A stretch of DNA of 64,000 nt from the NCBI GenBank assembly GCA_018389105.1, contig JACATO010001438.1:268501-332500 (forward strand), in the 5' to 3' direction. The DNA comes from Nautilus pompilius (Eukaryota > Mollusca > Cephalopoda > Nautilida > Nautilidae). The notes beneath the pieces were generated by a model. It saw nothing but the letters and a program-made list of their open reading frames with translations. It was not told where the DNA came from and did no database searches. The first letter of the stretch is position 1. The number at the start of each line of letters is the position of its first letter. This document shows, in pieces, positions 1 through 13,859 of the stretch. Made by a program: the position numbers and the translations under genes.

Positions 1-293
1 GTTATGTAGGTAATACACCAGACGTGTGACTAGCTATCTCGGCGACAACTGGCCGCTTCGCCAATCTTGTCGACCTGCCGTTCTGGAAACCATCGGCCGG
101 CACTACACTTAGGATCGGTGGCAGCAGCGGACCGGGTCTTAAAACCAGCCCGGGCATCCTTCACCTACTAGGTCGGCCCATTATTCATTAATATGCTGCT
201 CATCTGCCGAAAATAGACAAAATGCTTGAAAAAAACTAAATAATATCCACTAAAAATTAAATTTATTTTCAGTAACACAAGCACATGTCATGT
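1..293. other. Left edge, no gene seen
   Basis: I see no exon or RNA gene here. The stretch lies 3' of the minus-strand hAT transposase remnant and may include the end of that element, but I could not find a CAGNGGTCGGCAACC-type hAT terminus. Confidence 0.4.
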
Positions 294-720
294 CTAAGAG
301 AGTAGGTGCCTACGCAGTTCGCTGCATCTGGCAGCGACACCATCAATGATATCCTTATTGTCAAGTTTGGCCAGAATCCCTTTTCCCACAGACATCAACA
401 TGAACGCCTCAAGATGTTCTTGTGTCATTGTACTTCTTAGACGGCTTTTGATTCTCTTCAAAGCAGAGAGAGACCGTTCACATGCCACTTGTGTCACAGG
501 CAGCGTTAGCAGCAGCTTGTAGGCAAGCCCAATGCTCTTGTAGGCATCAGTGAATAGGTTCAACTTGAGGAGCACCTTGTAGCAGCAGAGAGGGCAGGCT
601 TTACATGAGTTACATGTACTTGACAGACTCCGTCACTGCCCTCTTGCACTGTATAAGCATCTGCTACTGCTTGTTTCAATGTTGACCACTGTTCTCCAAG
701 ACTTCGCAGTTATGTTCGTA
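294..720 (-). pseudogene. hAT transposase C-terminal remnant (ZMYM1-like dimerisation domain)
   Basis: The minus strand from 575 to 294 reads as an hAT-family dimerisation region: a leucine/threonine stretch followed by TQVACERSLSALKRIKSRLR, then STMTQEHLEAFMLM. This is the signature block (CERSFS-LK-IK-RLRSTM) of ZMYM1-like/hAT transposases. Upstream on the same strand, around 575-720, a second frame continues the homology (KACPLCCYKVLLKLN joins the first ORF), so at least one frameshift separates the two parts. The N-terminal zinc finger and catalytic domain are absent. Family membership is well supported; the piece is too short and too broken to be a functional gene. It ends in TAG/TAA about 290 bp from the window edge. 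Confidence 0.75.
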
Positions 721-799
721 GTTGTACCGCAGTGGCAACATCATCAAATCTCAGCAAATGTTTATACAGATGCAGATGCTGAAATGAAATATAATAATT

Positions 800-1866
800 T
801 AGCGTCGTAAGTCAGTTCGCGACTTTAAGTAGAACTGGAACCTTCCTCTAATTTAACTAGAAACAGCAATTGTTACTTAAATAGGTATGCTACATGTTAT
901 GAATATCATATCTGGAAAAACCGACAACGTTAGGCTGAGTTTTGGGAGTTTTGGCGACTCATAATGATCATTTACCGAAACAGGCCCGACGTCAGATCAA
1001 AGCCAACCGAAACCGGGTCAAATATCGAAGGAGTCGAAAACCCAGAATGTACTACACACCTGACGGGTAAATTTGTTGATCTAAAAGAAAAATGCCTGTT
1101 TTGTTAACCTTATCAGTGCTTAAACTTGGGAAAATGATCACCACAGCAAATATTGCTGAGGTAAACATAGCCATCATCATCATCATTATCATCATCATCA
1201 TCATAGTTCATCAGATGTCGCGACGAAAAATAATCACGTGTTATTGGCTTTTATGTGAAATTAACTTCATACAATTTAGGCCCCTATGAGTAATAAAATT
1301 ATTTAAATTTTCCTATAGCAAAACCATCTAACTTTCTAAAACCTTCCGCTAATTTAGAGTTCCTGCTGTTATTTTTCGTATGTGCAAATCTAACATCCGG
1401 TTCTGAAAGAGGATCCCCCGGATATCCCTTTTGCTTCGGGCAATCAGCAGTTTCCAGCGTTTTTGGTGGTATCCGCAATTATCGCCCCCTGTAATCACAA
1501 AATTTATACCCCTGTGGTCTGGTCCCTCTGCTTGAGCAAGAGGGCGAGATGATCTAGTCTACAACCATAGATCGAGACGGCAAGGTCTGCATCCTCACGT
1601 TGCTTTTCCTTATGTACCACAACATGCAGCAGTGGCGCCAGAAGTATGCTATAGCTATACTCCCACTACTAAATAAATAAAATGACGCGTCAGGGGCGAC
1701 CTTTTGATATTTAGCGGGGAATCCCCGGGGGTGGTGGCAGGAGTTTTCCGTGACAATTTTTTTAATCCAGTCAAGTGGCCCATTTTTTACCCAGCGGCCC
1801 CATCCCACCGGGCATTGCCCAAATGCCTTTATGGCCAGTCCGCCCCTGGTCGGTGGAGACGAGGGT
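800..1866. other. Non-coding stretch with an ATC microsatellite
   Basis: Apart from an (ATC)n run near 1172-1205, no feature is supported here. The short open frames at 1554-1964 look like chance. Confidence 0.4.
1172..1205 (+). repeat. (ATC)n microsatellite
   Basis: Imperfect run of ATC/ATT triplets, directly visible. Confidence 0.8.
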
Positions 1867-1867
1867 A

Positions 1868-2757
1868 CTGCAGGGTCTCCGCTACGCTATCTCCCTTCAA
1901 TAATGTATCTGAAGCCACTTGTTACGCGCTGCAGGGTCCCAGTTACACTGTCTCCCTTCAATAATGTATCTGAAGCCACTAGTTACGCGCTGCAGGGTCC
2001 CAGTTACACTGCCTCCCTTCAATAATGTATCTGAAGCCACTTGTTACGCGCTGCAGGGTCCCAGTTACACTGTCTCCCTTCAATAATATATCTGAAGCCA
2101 CTCGATACGCGCTGCAGGGTCCCAGTTACACTGTCTCCCTTCAATAATGTATCTGAAGCCACTCGTTACGCGCTGCAGGGTCCAAGTTACACTGTCTCCC
2201 TTCAATAATATATCTGAAGCCACTTGTTACGCGCTGCAGGGTCCCAGTTACACTGTCTTCCTTCAATAATATATCTGAAGCCACTCGATACGCGCTGCAG
2301 GGTCCCAGTTACACTGTCTCCCTTCAATAATGTATCTGAAGCCACTCGTTACGCGCTGCAGGGTCCAAGTTACACTGTCTCCCTTCAATAATGTATCTGA
2401 AGCCACTCGATACGCGCTGCAGGGTCCAAGTTACACTGTCTCCCTTCAATAATATATCTGAAGCCACTCGTTACGCGCTACAGGGTCCAAGTTACACTGT
2501 CTCCCTTCAATAATGTATCTGAAGCCACTCGTTACGCGCTACAGGGTCCCAGTTACACTGTCTCCCTTCAATAATGTATCTGAAGCCACTCGATACGCGC
2601 TGCAGGGTCCCAGTTACACTGTCTCCCTTCAATAATGTATCTGAAGCCACTCGATACGCGCTGCAGGGTCCCAGTTACACTGTCTCCGATCAATAATGTA
2701 TCTGAAGCCACTCGTTACGCGCTACAGGGTCCCAGTTACACTGTCTCCGATCAATAA
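1868..2757 (+). repeat. 61-bp tandem satellite, about 14.5 copies
   Basis: The start CTGCAGGGTC (or CTACAGGGTC) recurs every 61 bp from 1868 to 2722. Each unit carries a TACACTGTCTCCCTTCAAT block, an ATCTGAAGCCACT block and a TACGCG block. Spacing is exactly 61 bp in every copy. The first copy is the most divergent, while inner copies differ mostly at GTTACGCG/GATACGCG and TCCCAG/TCCAAG, as expected for an array homogenised by unequal exchange. Most copies contain a PstI-like CTGCAG. 61 is not a multiple of three, so it is not a coding repeat. Confidence 0.93.
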
Positions 2758-2759
2758 AA

Positions 2760-5700
2760 CTCAAAACAATTCTTTAAATGTGGCTATTCAGAACGCCGAC
2801 CCAAAAAAGAGCATGTGATAAATAAAGTATTTATTTGCTTTTTCAGAAAGCTTATAAGATTCAGATATCGATTTTGTCTTAAAATTTGATTTCTGTAACG
2901 CTCCTTGACGATATTCTTCTCCGCATACATAAAATAAAATTGGAAAGGTTTTTGGCCGAATGCGTACATTTTTTTCAAAGTGGCGCCGGGTAACAGAGAG
3001 AAGGGCGGTGTACAGCGACCACGTGATTTGTGTAGAGCTGGCGACTCCTTAAACTGACATCTTACTCGCTTTAATTTTCATTGTTTAGCTTCCAAACGGC
3101 CGGCCGGCGAGAGAAGGAAACGAATGGCAACAACAACAAAAAAAAAAAAAGTGATCAGGGCGCACTGTGACTGTAGTTAATGAAGAGATATTAGCTGGAG
3201 CCTTACCGAGCCTCGCAGCAGTGCAAGAAAAATGGCTCCGTAATAGAAACAAAATTACCCAGACGGCTGCCATTCTTAGACGCGTTCTACCGCAGGCAGC
3301 CATTGAACGTGTTATTCGATTACATTGGACGGAGCTACGAAAGTCGCACGTTCTGTAATTCTATTTGATCTATTGGAAGTTGCAAAATTCTCGCTTATTA
3401 TTAGGCTATTATTTATTTTTAGGCGTCTCCGGAACTGGTCGTAACGGATAGGACGGAGAGCGAGCAGAATGCCAAGATGTCTATTAGCCAGCAATGCCTG
3501 CAATCTTTGACCGTTGTTGGGTCCTCCTAATTTTGGGTAAAACAATAACAGTTCGTAAAACAAAGGAATTTTAAAGAAATAGTCTTTTTTCTTTTTCCGT
3601 AAAACTTCAGACTTACTTAAGACCTAGCAGTTTGTTTTCGTGCGGACATATGAAAGATGTTCAGAAAAAAGGGGTCTGTTTCGCTAGTTACATAACATTT
3701 CACTGGCTGACAGAAGGCTACTTGCTAACTACTTTATATTTCTTGTGTCAGTAATCCTTCCCTTCTTTTAACTTATTGGCCACACTAGTGCAGCGTAATT
3801 TATCGAAGTTAAAAACCATTCTCCCGTTAACACACATTTAATTCACCCCAGAATTTTTAAAAAAAAAACCTTCTGTGGTTGACTTTGAGAGGAGTTCAGT
3901 GGATTTACGTACTCATACTTCGCAAGCCTGTATGAGTGGCAGCTCTCCTGTGAAGAAAACCACGAGAGGCTCCCGCGGTTATATTTTCGTGGATAGTGCT
4001 GTATAGTGTTCAGCTGTGCGTCACAGTTTGTGCAGTGCTGTAGGGCATCGGTCTGAGTTGTCATGTCACTACTTTTTAAATTCCCACTTCAGAGCGCCCA
4101 CCCAGGAAGAAAAAAAAAAAAGATGGCGGTCTTCGAAGTATCAATGTACAAAATATGTAATATTTAAATATTAGGTGCATTTCGTAATTTGTAATTAGCT
4201 GTTTCAGTTCCGAAACTAAATCATAAATTAAAAAAAAAATACATATATCCAGAATATTACAACTGCGGCTTCAACATCTCGTTTAAAAAATTGTTTTTTG
4301 TACAATTGCGCATTAATTCTGAAAACTAACACATGGGAACCTCGGACGTTTTCTCTGGTAATGACGTCATTGGGAAAGCCGTACTAAGCAGGGATCCTGC
4401 TAGCATGCGCGTGGGATTACAGTTGTTAGTCGTCTTCCCAGATTTTCAATCACTGTAGTTTAATATAATCAATTATCACGAGGTAAGTACGGTCTCTCAC
4501 TCTCCAGCAGGAGTGATAGCTTCGGTGTCTCTCCAATACGACAACCGCCAGCGATTTAGGGGAAACAGCATATCGTTTTTAAATGCCTATAAAATCTACA
4601 TCTCCTCGAAAATCTGGTAATCGCCAGTTCTGGAACACGGTTTTCGGAAAGGCAGTTCATTTATTTAAATCGAACATTTATTCTGTTCGCCATCGGTGAG
4701 TGTCCGACACACCGAAAACTACCGATCTCACTCGCCAACGGCGTTTTTCCCCTGAATGAGAAGAACGGGGGTAAAATGCTATAGGGGTGAAGAAGATATT
4801 CGTTAATTTGTTCATATAATTAAGCATTTTAATTTGATAATTAAACAAAACTATTTGAATTTATTTAGTTTGCTAGTGTGTGTGTGTGTGTGTGATCCCC
4901 CCTTTTAATGTATTTCTGCGTTTATCTTGAAAATCTGCCCAAGGTAACGGCCAGGAAAACCGCTTCAGTTAATCTAGGATTACAAACTCAGATCTCTTAT
5001 TCTGAGCCGGGACCTTGTCCGCATACCAGGATTAGGATTAAAAACAGAGCGATCCATTTTCGCAAGTTTACAAAACTGAACGTAGAAACAAAAGAATTAC
5101 GAATCATAAGAGAACGGGCGGCGCCAGTAATTTTTTCCTTTTGGTGTATTTAATCTCTGCGCATTAAAAAAGCAACCGCTATTTATATAAATTAGGTGGA
5201 TTTTCTGCGATGTCTCAGCAGCGGACTTCTGGTTACGGCGCGCTCACATCAGTGTCTGTAACCCTTCCACATAATTACCGGAGGACATAAAATGTGGATT
5301 AATTAATGTAGAATAGCAGCTTGGGTTCGAATTTCGTTTTCCGAACAGCTGACTGTAAATCAGTCTCCGAAAGCCGGTTTATGTTTCTGTTTTATCCAGA
5401 ACCCGACCTTTAATGGCCAAGCGGCTCGATCTGTGCAGTAACTTGCCTTATTTTTCTGGCCACCAGAGGGGAGAAACGAGTGGTGTTTGGATCAGTTAAA
5501 AATGGTTTTAAAGCGGGAAGCATGAGTTCCAATATTTCGTAATTTTAGTCAGATTCTTGTTGCCGCAAGTTTTAACTTCCATGCAACAAAAGGAACTCGA
5601 AGAAAAGTTTAAGAATAAAAATCTAATGTCCGTAGAATTTTCTTTTGTAATAGGACTTTCCCAATGCGAAGCAAACTCATTTGATGGAACGTGTTCTGCT

Positions 5701-8700
5701 TGACTTTAGAACAAGAGGTATCGATTTAACTTTATTCATTTTGTTTGTTTGTGTTCTCACTATGACAGAGAATACAAAACAAGCAATAAAGATTTTTTCT
5801 TCTCTCTGCAGGTAAAGACATCAAAAGTGTGCATAGATCGTTTTTTTGGTTCATTTAATAAAGCTTTATGTTATTGGAAATAATCGTGTGGTAACATGCT
5901 GTTTACTAGAAAGGAATGAAAAGGACTTCAGAATTTTGCAAAATTAATGTTTAATTAAATGAATAAATGTTTTCAAAAGTAGTGAAACAAAAACTTACAA
6001 ACACAATATTATAAAGCTGTTACCTTATTTAAATTGGATAACTGGAGACCGATATGTGGACTACGTTAAGATTATAAAAAAATAATGACATTTGGCAAAG
6101 AATGGATAAATACGAAATCTATCATCGGGTCTAACCTGCTTAATTTAAGCTGGATTTTATCAGTAGGACAAAATTACATGATACCAACAACCAGATGAAT
6201 ATCATTTGTAAGCTTTCGTATCTCCAAAGGGATGGAAGTTTGGTCTGTGGCAACCAGGACGATACAGTACTCCGATAAAAGCCATGTGGGATGCAGTCCA
6301 AGAAATCCATCAACGGATTAGAACGTCGGACGGGAGTAATGATTCGGTCGGTACACGCACGTGCTACGAGTTACCCTGAAAATGACGAATGTCAGTTCCG
6401 GTGAATAACTGTGTCCTTTCGCCATGACGGGTCATGGGAAGAGGCTAAGGCGCTTGGGTTAGGTAGGTAGCAGTCAGCTTTCCACGAGACTTCTCCACAG
6501 ACAAACAACCCGGCTTGGTCTGGCTTCATTAACCAACCAGAACTTCAACAGAGAGGGGAAAGAAGCGATCTGCCTGATCGCTAACTTTCTACTGTGTTCG
6601 CTCTTTCTTTTTTAGCCGTCGATCTCGAACAAACAGAGTAGCTGCAGAAACGTCGACCGATCGACTCTTCAGCCCCATGACGTCACCTCCATATTTTACA
6701 AAAAAACCTGCTTAATGGGGATCAAATAAAAGGAGGGACTCGCTTTTGCGGCAAGCACTAGGAACACGCAAAAAATATTACACCTTTGCTTTTCTTATTC
6801 CGAAACACATTTCTTTACAAACTTCAAACTGGATTAGCAGATGTCGAACATTGAGGCTTGCAATCCTTCACCAATCGGTCAATGGTTCACGAATCGTCTA
6901 TGTTGCCATTTTAAATGTCTGAGAGCCTTATTGAAGTTTTACTGCTTCTTCCCCCCTCTAAATGTCCTACCAGCAGCCAAGAGCTTGTTGATTTGCATTC
7001 TCTCCTCCCGGAAGAAACAAAGAACACCGGTCGTTTTAGTGTTGTGTCTTATTATTCAGATAATCCACGTGCCGACTGTTATCCGAAATCTGAAGAAACA
7101 TTTTTAACAGACAGTTCCATTTACTTTCGCGTAAACTGGCTGTGCCATATGTCTATTACAAAATTTACCAGGAAGCAGTTTTTTCTGCAAGTAAACCTAA
7201 AGAACTAGCTATGGACTACCATTCTCAAAGTTTCCATTTTGCAAGATCTGAAAGAACGCCTTCATAGGCGAAGAAAAGCTGTCGCAAAGCAACTCTCTTG
7301 AGGAAGAACAAAAATTTATTTCATAAAACTCATTGGAAGACTTTATTTGTTTACGTTTCTCGCTAAGCCAAAGAAAAACACAACTTTTATCCTTAGAAAG
7401 TAAAAGTTTGCATGTAAATATATAACCTCGAAGGTACAAGCGGAAAATGCCATTTTAAGTGACGTTTGGCCAAACATTTCCTGAAAATGGCGACGGAAAA
7501 ATTTCTTCAAAGTGTTGAAAAACACAAATGGTTATTTGAGTGGTGATAAAACACCAAAACCATGTGGAACATTACGAAAAAATGTTTGTAAGTGAAAACC
7601 AATTAACGGTCGTGTCATCGAATATTTTAGCGGCTGTTCAGCACGCCAACCATCCATTACAAAGAAACAGTTTTTGTGCTTTATCTTATATTCTACAAGA
7701 TAAATTACTTCCGTGATTTTTTTCTGAAAGCTGTTTTTCAAATCTCAAATCGAGAAAACAAATATCCAGAAAAATTTACATTTCAAGGAAATAATTTACA
7801 GCTAAAATTACTTGGTTTTGTTTTAAAAATGGAGATATAACGTGATGATGTGAGGGAAGGGAAGTGTGTGGACACAAGAGGACAATGGTTGTGTTAAAAC
7901 AACGGAGTGCATCTAAAATATTAGCTCTCTCTCGAACGATGCACTGACTCACGCTTAATACTTAAACTATGGGCAGGTTTTAGAGTCCACCAAAGGCAGT
8001 TTACTTAAAAGATCTCAAGACTCAGATACACAAAAACGTTTTCAGAAAAGTCCAGAATTTTCGATCTCGTTAACCGTTGACTGCGTGGAAATTTAATGGA
8101 ATATAGTGAAAGTACAGTCTCGAGGTTTTTTGTCCCCCGCCCCAACAATTCCGGAAACGCAGTGGAACATAGGTTGAAGGTTTTCAAGTATTGAAGTATG
8201 ATGGATATTTGAAAATTAGTTACAGCAGCAAACACCGACGCTGTCTGGAGTCAACATCCACGATACTTGTAAGGCCGGACCTTTATACGGTCCAACATCC
8301 CGTGGAGCTGCACTCGGTACTTCTTTCCACCGTCGAGACAAACCGAAGCCAATCCTCTGCGTTGCTAGAACAGATATTAACGCAATTATTAGCAAACGTA
8401 CTGCGCGCGAACCAGTTTGATATCGTGCATCCAGAGGGCAAAAGTATTGGGATACGTTTTTATTCCTCGTCAGTGCAACAGGTGCTACTTCCTCCATTCT
8501 TCATCTGTTTTCGACACGTGTTTAATTATAACATTGCCATTTCTAAGAACGCGATTGCACGCACGCGCGAAGTCAATCACGCGTGATTTTAGAAAAAAAA
8601 ATTATACATGGTAAATGAATTTACCTATATGTTAAACATCTTCCCATTTATTTAAACACCTGTCAGCGGATCCACTGTACGAAGTCAGTGGCAGCCGTGC

Positions 8701-9000
8701 CAAACAAAAACTACCCCCCGACCATCTGTAAGAATGACTGAGGGAGCAAAACCGCGAACTCAAAAGACTTTTTGTCCGGCCACGCCCCGCGCCCCTTTTA
8801 CTCTAGATACGGCGCATTCACGCCTCGCGTCTACCAACTGGTGGCGCACGGGCGCAACGTTTGGGAATTTCCTGTGACAGGTAAAACACCTGACGACTGC
8901 TATCAGCTAATTCTAGACGTATTTTAGAAATTCCAGACCAAGTAAAACCGCTGTTAATGTCTCACTAGTCGGGTGTGAAGTTTCCCGCCAGAAAATCAAT
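2760..9000. other. Gene-free stretch
   Basis: I find no exon, transposase or structural RNA that I can defend. There is a (TG)n run near 4876-4893 and two perfect CRE palindromes (4362-4369 and 6678-6685). Open frames of 60-131 codons, such as 8191-8586, lack recognisable motifs. Confidence 0.4.
4360..4371 (+). promoter_or_regulatory. Palindromic CRE site AATGACGTCATT
   Basis: A 12-bp perfect palindrome centred on the CREB/ATF octamer TGACGTCA. The match is exact; function is not shown. Confidence 0.35.
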
Positions 9001-9009
9001 GATAGACAA

Positions 9010-9200
9010 GGCGCCCCGCAGTAATAGACTGCCAAGGTCGAAGGTCCGAGTTCGAATCCCGGTCGGGACTGGCTCGGCTGGGCGCCCGTCCTTAGTGCGG
9101 TCTGCCCGCGCCTGACGACTGAATAGTAGTCCCAGTCAGTGCGCAGTATGCACGGGAGAGCTCTTCCTCCCCGCTATTTCAGCTTAGTCACGTGTCCATC
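9010..9200 (+). repeat. tRNA-derived SINE-like relic
   Basis: At 9048-9060 there is a near-perfect pol III B box and T-arm (GAGTTCGAATCCC). It is preceded by a degenerate A-box region (CCCCGCAGTAATAGACTG). The GC-rich body behind it has no acceptor stem pairing with the 5' end, so this is not an intact tRNA. A SINE head or tRNA pseudogene is the likely reading. Confidence 0.4.
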
Positions 9201-9209
9201 TGCGTTACT

Positions 9210-12200
9210 CGAGAGGATAACTCGACCCGTCAAGAGTACCATTTATTAATGTACGTATACTTGAACAAGATTGAAATAGGATTATTCATATCAACGACCG
9301 CAGAACAAGATGGATTTTAGAAATGTTTTATTATTGGTTGCAGTGGATACCAGCCGACGCCGCCATCTTTGTTGGGTAACAGAATCCATCCCGAATCTAC
9401 GCCACTGGCGCTGGCTGTTGCTCGGGTTTCCCGCCCTCCATACCTGGCTGGATGAAAAACACCATTTTCTATCGTCAGATTTATTTTTCAAAAACTGTTT
9501 ATAATTTTCACAAAATAAAACGTAGTCTCCTGCTCGATTTGTGTCCGAAATAACCGATTACCGGGGTTGGGAGAGGCTTGTACTGGACGTCGACTGTGAT
9601 CCTGCGTTAGCAGGTATACAACAAACAGTTGGGCAGGTTTCTGTTTTAAGAGTATTTACGCCTGTGTTGTTTATAATGAAAGTTCTATATATATATGCAA
9701 AGGTAACTCGCCTAGAAGTTATTGTTTCTTAATTTTAATTAGAAATTCTGAATAATGAGTTCATTCACAGTCCCCACATATAACTGAAGGTAAGTGACTG
9801 ACAACACACGTGTTAAATTACACACGCACAGGTGTAGATGGATGTTAATAAGGATGGCATTTAACCTCGCGATTTCTTACTTTGTAATGTTACCTGATAG
9901 TTAATTAGTAACAGGTGCAAAGGAAAACGGACAGATTCAATTTACCGTATTTAGAAAGTCCATAAATTACACAGATAAGTGCACCGGTTAAAAAGCCTTT
10001 CCTTACACCAGCTTGGAGAAAGGGGGGCTCTCCAGCCCCCTGCCCTTTCTCCTCCGCTTGGCTTAGGAAACCGAAAGCAGGGGTGATCCTCGGGTGGATG
10101 ATGCCCTTTTACAGAGGTCAGAAGAAAGGGAACAACAGACTGGGGTTTCCGACCTAGACCCGGGTTGCGCGCGCAGACGTACTCTCCACCCCCCCAACCT
10201 CTGTTCCTGCTCAGACAGGTAGCGCGTGGAACAGCGTCCATGGTAACCACGCTTCGCTAATGCGACTCGACAAGCAAACAAACAGCGCGGTGGAAATGGG
10301 TCGAGTAGAATAGAGACTTTAACAAAAAAGGCCGCCTCGCTGTTCGTGGATTTTATCGATCCATCGTCTCCCCTTTAGAAGTCCGGATTCCTGTACCGAC
10401 TACAGCGTGAAGACGAGTGAATGCCGTAAGCTTAAACGTCGGAGATCGTTTCCCCAGCGACACCGTAAGGAACTGTCGGTTGGAGTTTGTCCCTCTCCCA
10501 GACAGCAAAGTCTGCGACCCGAGCCCTCCAGGCTAAACCAGAGGTAAGCCGCCCACTTCCCTCCACTAAACAATGGGTCTGGTACACGACTGGTTTCCCA
10601 CCGCCATGTTATTCTCTAATCCTACCATTTGGCGTGCAGCTTATGATTTAGGTTTAGGAGGCCACCGTTCCGGAATGTCCTCCTCCTAGTTTAGGCGGAC
10701 ATTTACCGTCCGACGCTCCTCTCGCCGGTACTGTTCGCCCAATCCTTGGAACACCGTCACGTGACCTTTGGTGCCTATTCTTCTTCCATTAAAACTATTA
10801 ATTGCCACTTGCGTCGGGAAGTCGCTCCCCCTGTCCCCATCCTATCTTCCGACAGGGCTTCCAAGGCTTTGATCCGCCCATTCTCGCCAAAGATGCTCTC
10901 GGGCGTGGTACTTCCGAAAGAGAAACGGCTCGGGCGGGCCGCGGAAATCAACTTCTAGTAAACCATACCGCAATTCCAACTTTAAAACTATTCTTAATTA
11001 CGAGAGTTATAAAAGGAAAAAAAGAAAAAAAAAATTTGTGGAAAACTCGCGCTTAAAATCTAAAAGGAAAAAAAAAATATTTTGCTGAGGGTCGATCGTT
11101 TTGAGTGTCCGTGAGCCGTAAGCTGATGATGCCCTGGAGAAATCTTCGGGATGAGACTGCCAGTCGGTCGGAGCCCTCGAGGAAATCACGCCCGAGATGT
11201 ACTGGCATCTTTTCAGAGATTGTCCGTGTTCCTCTGTAAAAAAGAAAAACACAAACTCTCGTCTCGATCGTTTTACCAACCTTTTAAATAAACGACGAAC
11301 TTCCATTTCCCTTTCCTAAAGCATCGAGAAAAATACGCAATTTAAAACAGACGGTGATCCGGAAGACTGGATTCTGTAAATGGAATCCAAACTTGCACAC
11401 ACACACACACACACACACAGCAGAAAGAGCAGGAAGCTGGAACCTTTTCCACCATGACGACTCTCGAATGTTCGATACACTTTTACAGAAACAATTACCA
11501 ACTGATATATCTTTTATTTTGGATTTTCATTTCCGGCGGCGAGCCCTCAGAGCTCGCTCCCGCCTCACCCTATCGCAGATTGCTATTGATTTCAGGAACT
11601 GCTCCTTATTGTCTTTCAGAGGAATTTAAAAAAAAAAATGTTTTCGTTTTGTATTTAAATCTCAGTCGTTTGCCATCTTTCCACTTTAGCTCGCTCAAAC
11701 TCAATATAACCGGTTTTCAAACCTACTATGCAGCCAACACTTCTATTGAATCGCTTCTCTTTAAAATTAGAGTCTTGTCAACTCTTATTATTATTGTTAT
11801 TATTATTAAAGGGCTGATAAAGAAAGAGAAAAAAATACAGGGCAGGAAGACAGGTCGCTGGTTTCAAAGTCTGGCGCAAATCCTTTCTTGACAGGTTGCC
11901 AATTAACTGCCGAAAACGATTTCTCTGCGACGGTCGCGTCTCAACTTCTACCGTGAAAAGACGATCGGGACGAGTTTAGATCGATTGGCTGAACAGCTGC
12001 TGGAAACTTCTCGCTTGAATGTGGTAACGAGAAAGAAGGGGGGGCGTAAGCGGGCTAAACAACATCGGAGCTGGACCTGGGAGCAGTGGGAAGAAAGGGG
12101 CTGCGGTCGGACGAGAGCAGGTTCGAAATGTTTGGCTCTGAGCGATGAGAGAGAGCTTCGTTTGGTCTACAATTGAATCTGGTGGTAGAAATGTGGATAT

Positions 12201-13690
12201 ATACGATGGGGTCGTTTCTCTTCTGGCTTGATAGAGAGTAACGAGATTCTCACAACAGAGAAGCATGGATTCTATCAGGCCTTTCATTCGATAGGGGAAA
12301 GGATGGGTCTGTACCGCGCCGAAGCGACCTGCGAAGCTCAGTACACAATATCCTGCTGCTAGACAAGATTCTGAAGATTTCCTAAAACCATCCATTAAAA
12401 TTGAGTGGGGGTGAAACAGACTGAAGCGTCAAGGAAACCGGCCAAACCTGTGTCAGTCACCTGCAGAACTGCTGGCGAGAGGAATGCGGGGTACTTACGA
12501 GGTATTACTTTGAAAAGCTACTGGAAATGATGGATGTCCGATATAAATATGTCTTGCAGGTGCTCACATCAAAGAGGCTTTTTTGTTTGTTTCTTAAACG
12601 CTTGAAGTGATAACTTCACAATCAACGGTTTATACACCTGTGCGTGGTTCATCATCGGAGCGCTAATGTCTTTGCCGAGATAATGCATTTTCAGTAACAG
12701 CAAAGTGTCTAAAAAAGCAGATGAAGTCTTTTCGTATGATGGACGGTATAACTTAGAACTTCAGTGAGTAAGAATATCTATAACGGTTTTAATTTATACC
12801 ATTTAAAAAATTTTGAATAAAAAAATCTAAAAAAGAATCCATGAACTATTATTATTATTATTACTGTTGTTTATGCTATTCTTCGCCGCTTCTTTCCATA
12901 ATTTCCGTTTTTCGGTGGTACAGGCTGGAACTCTCATTGTTGCCGAGGAATCGCGGTCAGAGGTTAACTGCCTACGTACGACGGAAGGGTTTTGCTCTAG
13001 ACTCTCGAACCACCAACTTATCTTCCTGCTCCGTGGTTTTTTTCTCTTCCTTCCTCAGCCTTTTAAGTCGACTTTATTCTAATAACGGTTTCTCGCAGAA
13101 TTTCTAACGCTCTCCCCCCCCACCCAAGCTTTGAGTCCCCGGCTAACGGGTTTATGGACGGCAGAAATTGATGGCCTCGTTTCCGTGTGGAATTTCTGTT
13201 TTTAGGTTGGGTTTTCATCTGCCAGATAAACCAGCAGCTTTCATCAATAACCGGGTCCGTCAGTGCTCACACAACAACATGGGTCGAGCTAGGAATTATT
13301 AAAATTAACGGTGAGAAAAAATGACGGACCCTTCCAGTATGGATTAAATCTAACTCGGCCAACTATAACTATGCAGAACGTTTCGGGTGGCAGCACTGTC
13401 ACGGTTGATGGTTTTATCCTCCCGATACATGGTCCATTAGGTTTTTAAAGGCTCCTCTGCTGGGATAAGATGAATTCTCATAACAGTGTTTCTGTATGGC
13501 GGGCTCTTACGTTTGGATGGTGTTTGTGTACTGAAGCATATTAAAAATGCACCAAGAGAATTCTTCAGTAGAAGCTAGTTTATAATGCAGCCAATGCAAC
13601 AGAAGTTATACACTGCTTGTGTCAGGCATCTATCAGCAGATACACGATATAGAGTAAAATGTCATCTCAGAACATTTTAATGGCGGGCGT
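9210..13690. other. Gene-free, CpG-rich stretch
   Basis: No supported gene. 10.1-10.9 kb is CpG-rich: I count about 27 CpG in 10141-10440. A (CA)n run lies at 11396-11419. A 139-codon minus-strand frame (12395-11976) and a 145-codon plus frame (11454-11891) have no recognisable domain. Confidence 0.4.
11396..11419 (+). repeat. (CA)n microsatellite
   Basis: Uninterrupted CA dinucleotide run. Confidence 0.9.
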
Positions 13691-13859
13691 CTGAAAGGTC
13701 CGGAGAATACTGTCTCAGAAATCAATGGCAGATATGTGCGCCCGCCAACACTCACTATACACCGCCCTCTGTCACTCCTGACAGGTTCCGCACTGGCGCA
13801 TGTCTCCCGTTCAGTGGCCACACGATCAGTGGGTAGCACAGAGATGGCCTGCTGCTGGA

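Noticed and set aside
8191-8586. 131-codon plus-strand frame
   Set aside because: No recognisable motif, an overlapping opposite frame of similar length, and no splice or poly(A) context.
9010-9070. True tRNA gene at the strong B box
   Set aside because: No complementary acceptor stem or complete D and anticodon arms could be folded, so it is called a relic.
11976-12395. 139-codon minus-strand frame
   Set aside because: Composition follows local sequence and no domain is seen; chance openness is likelier.
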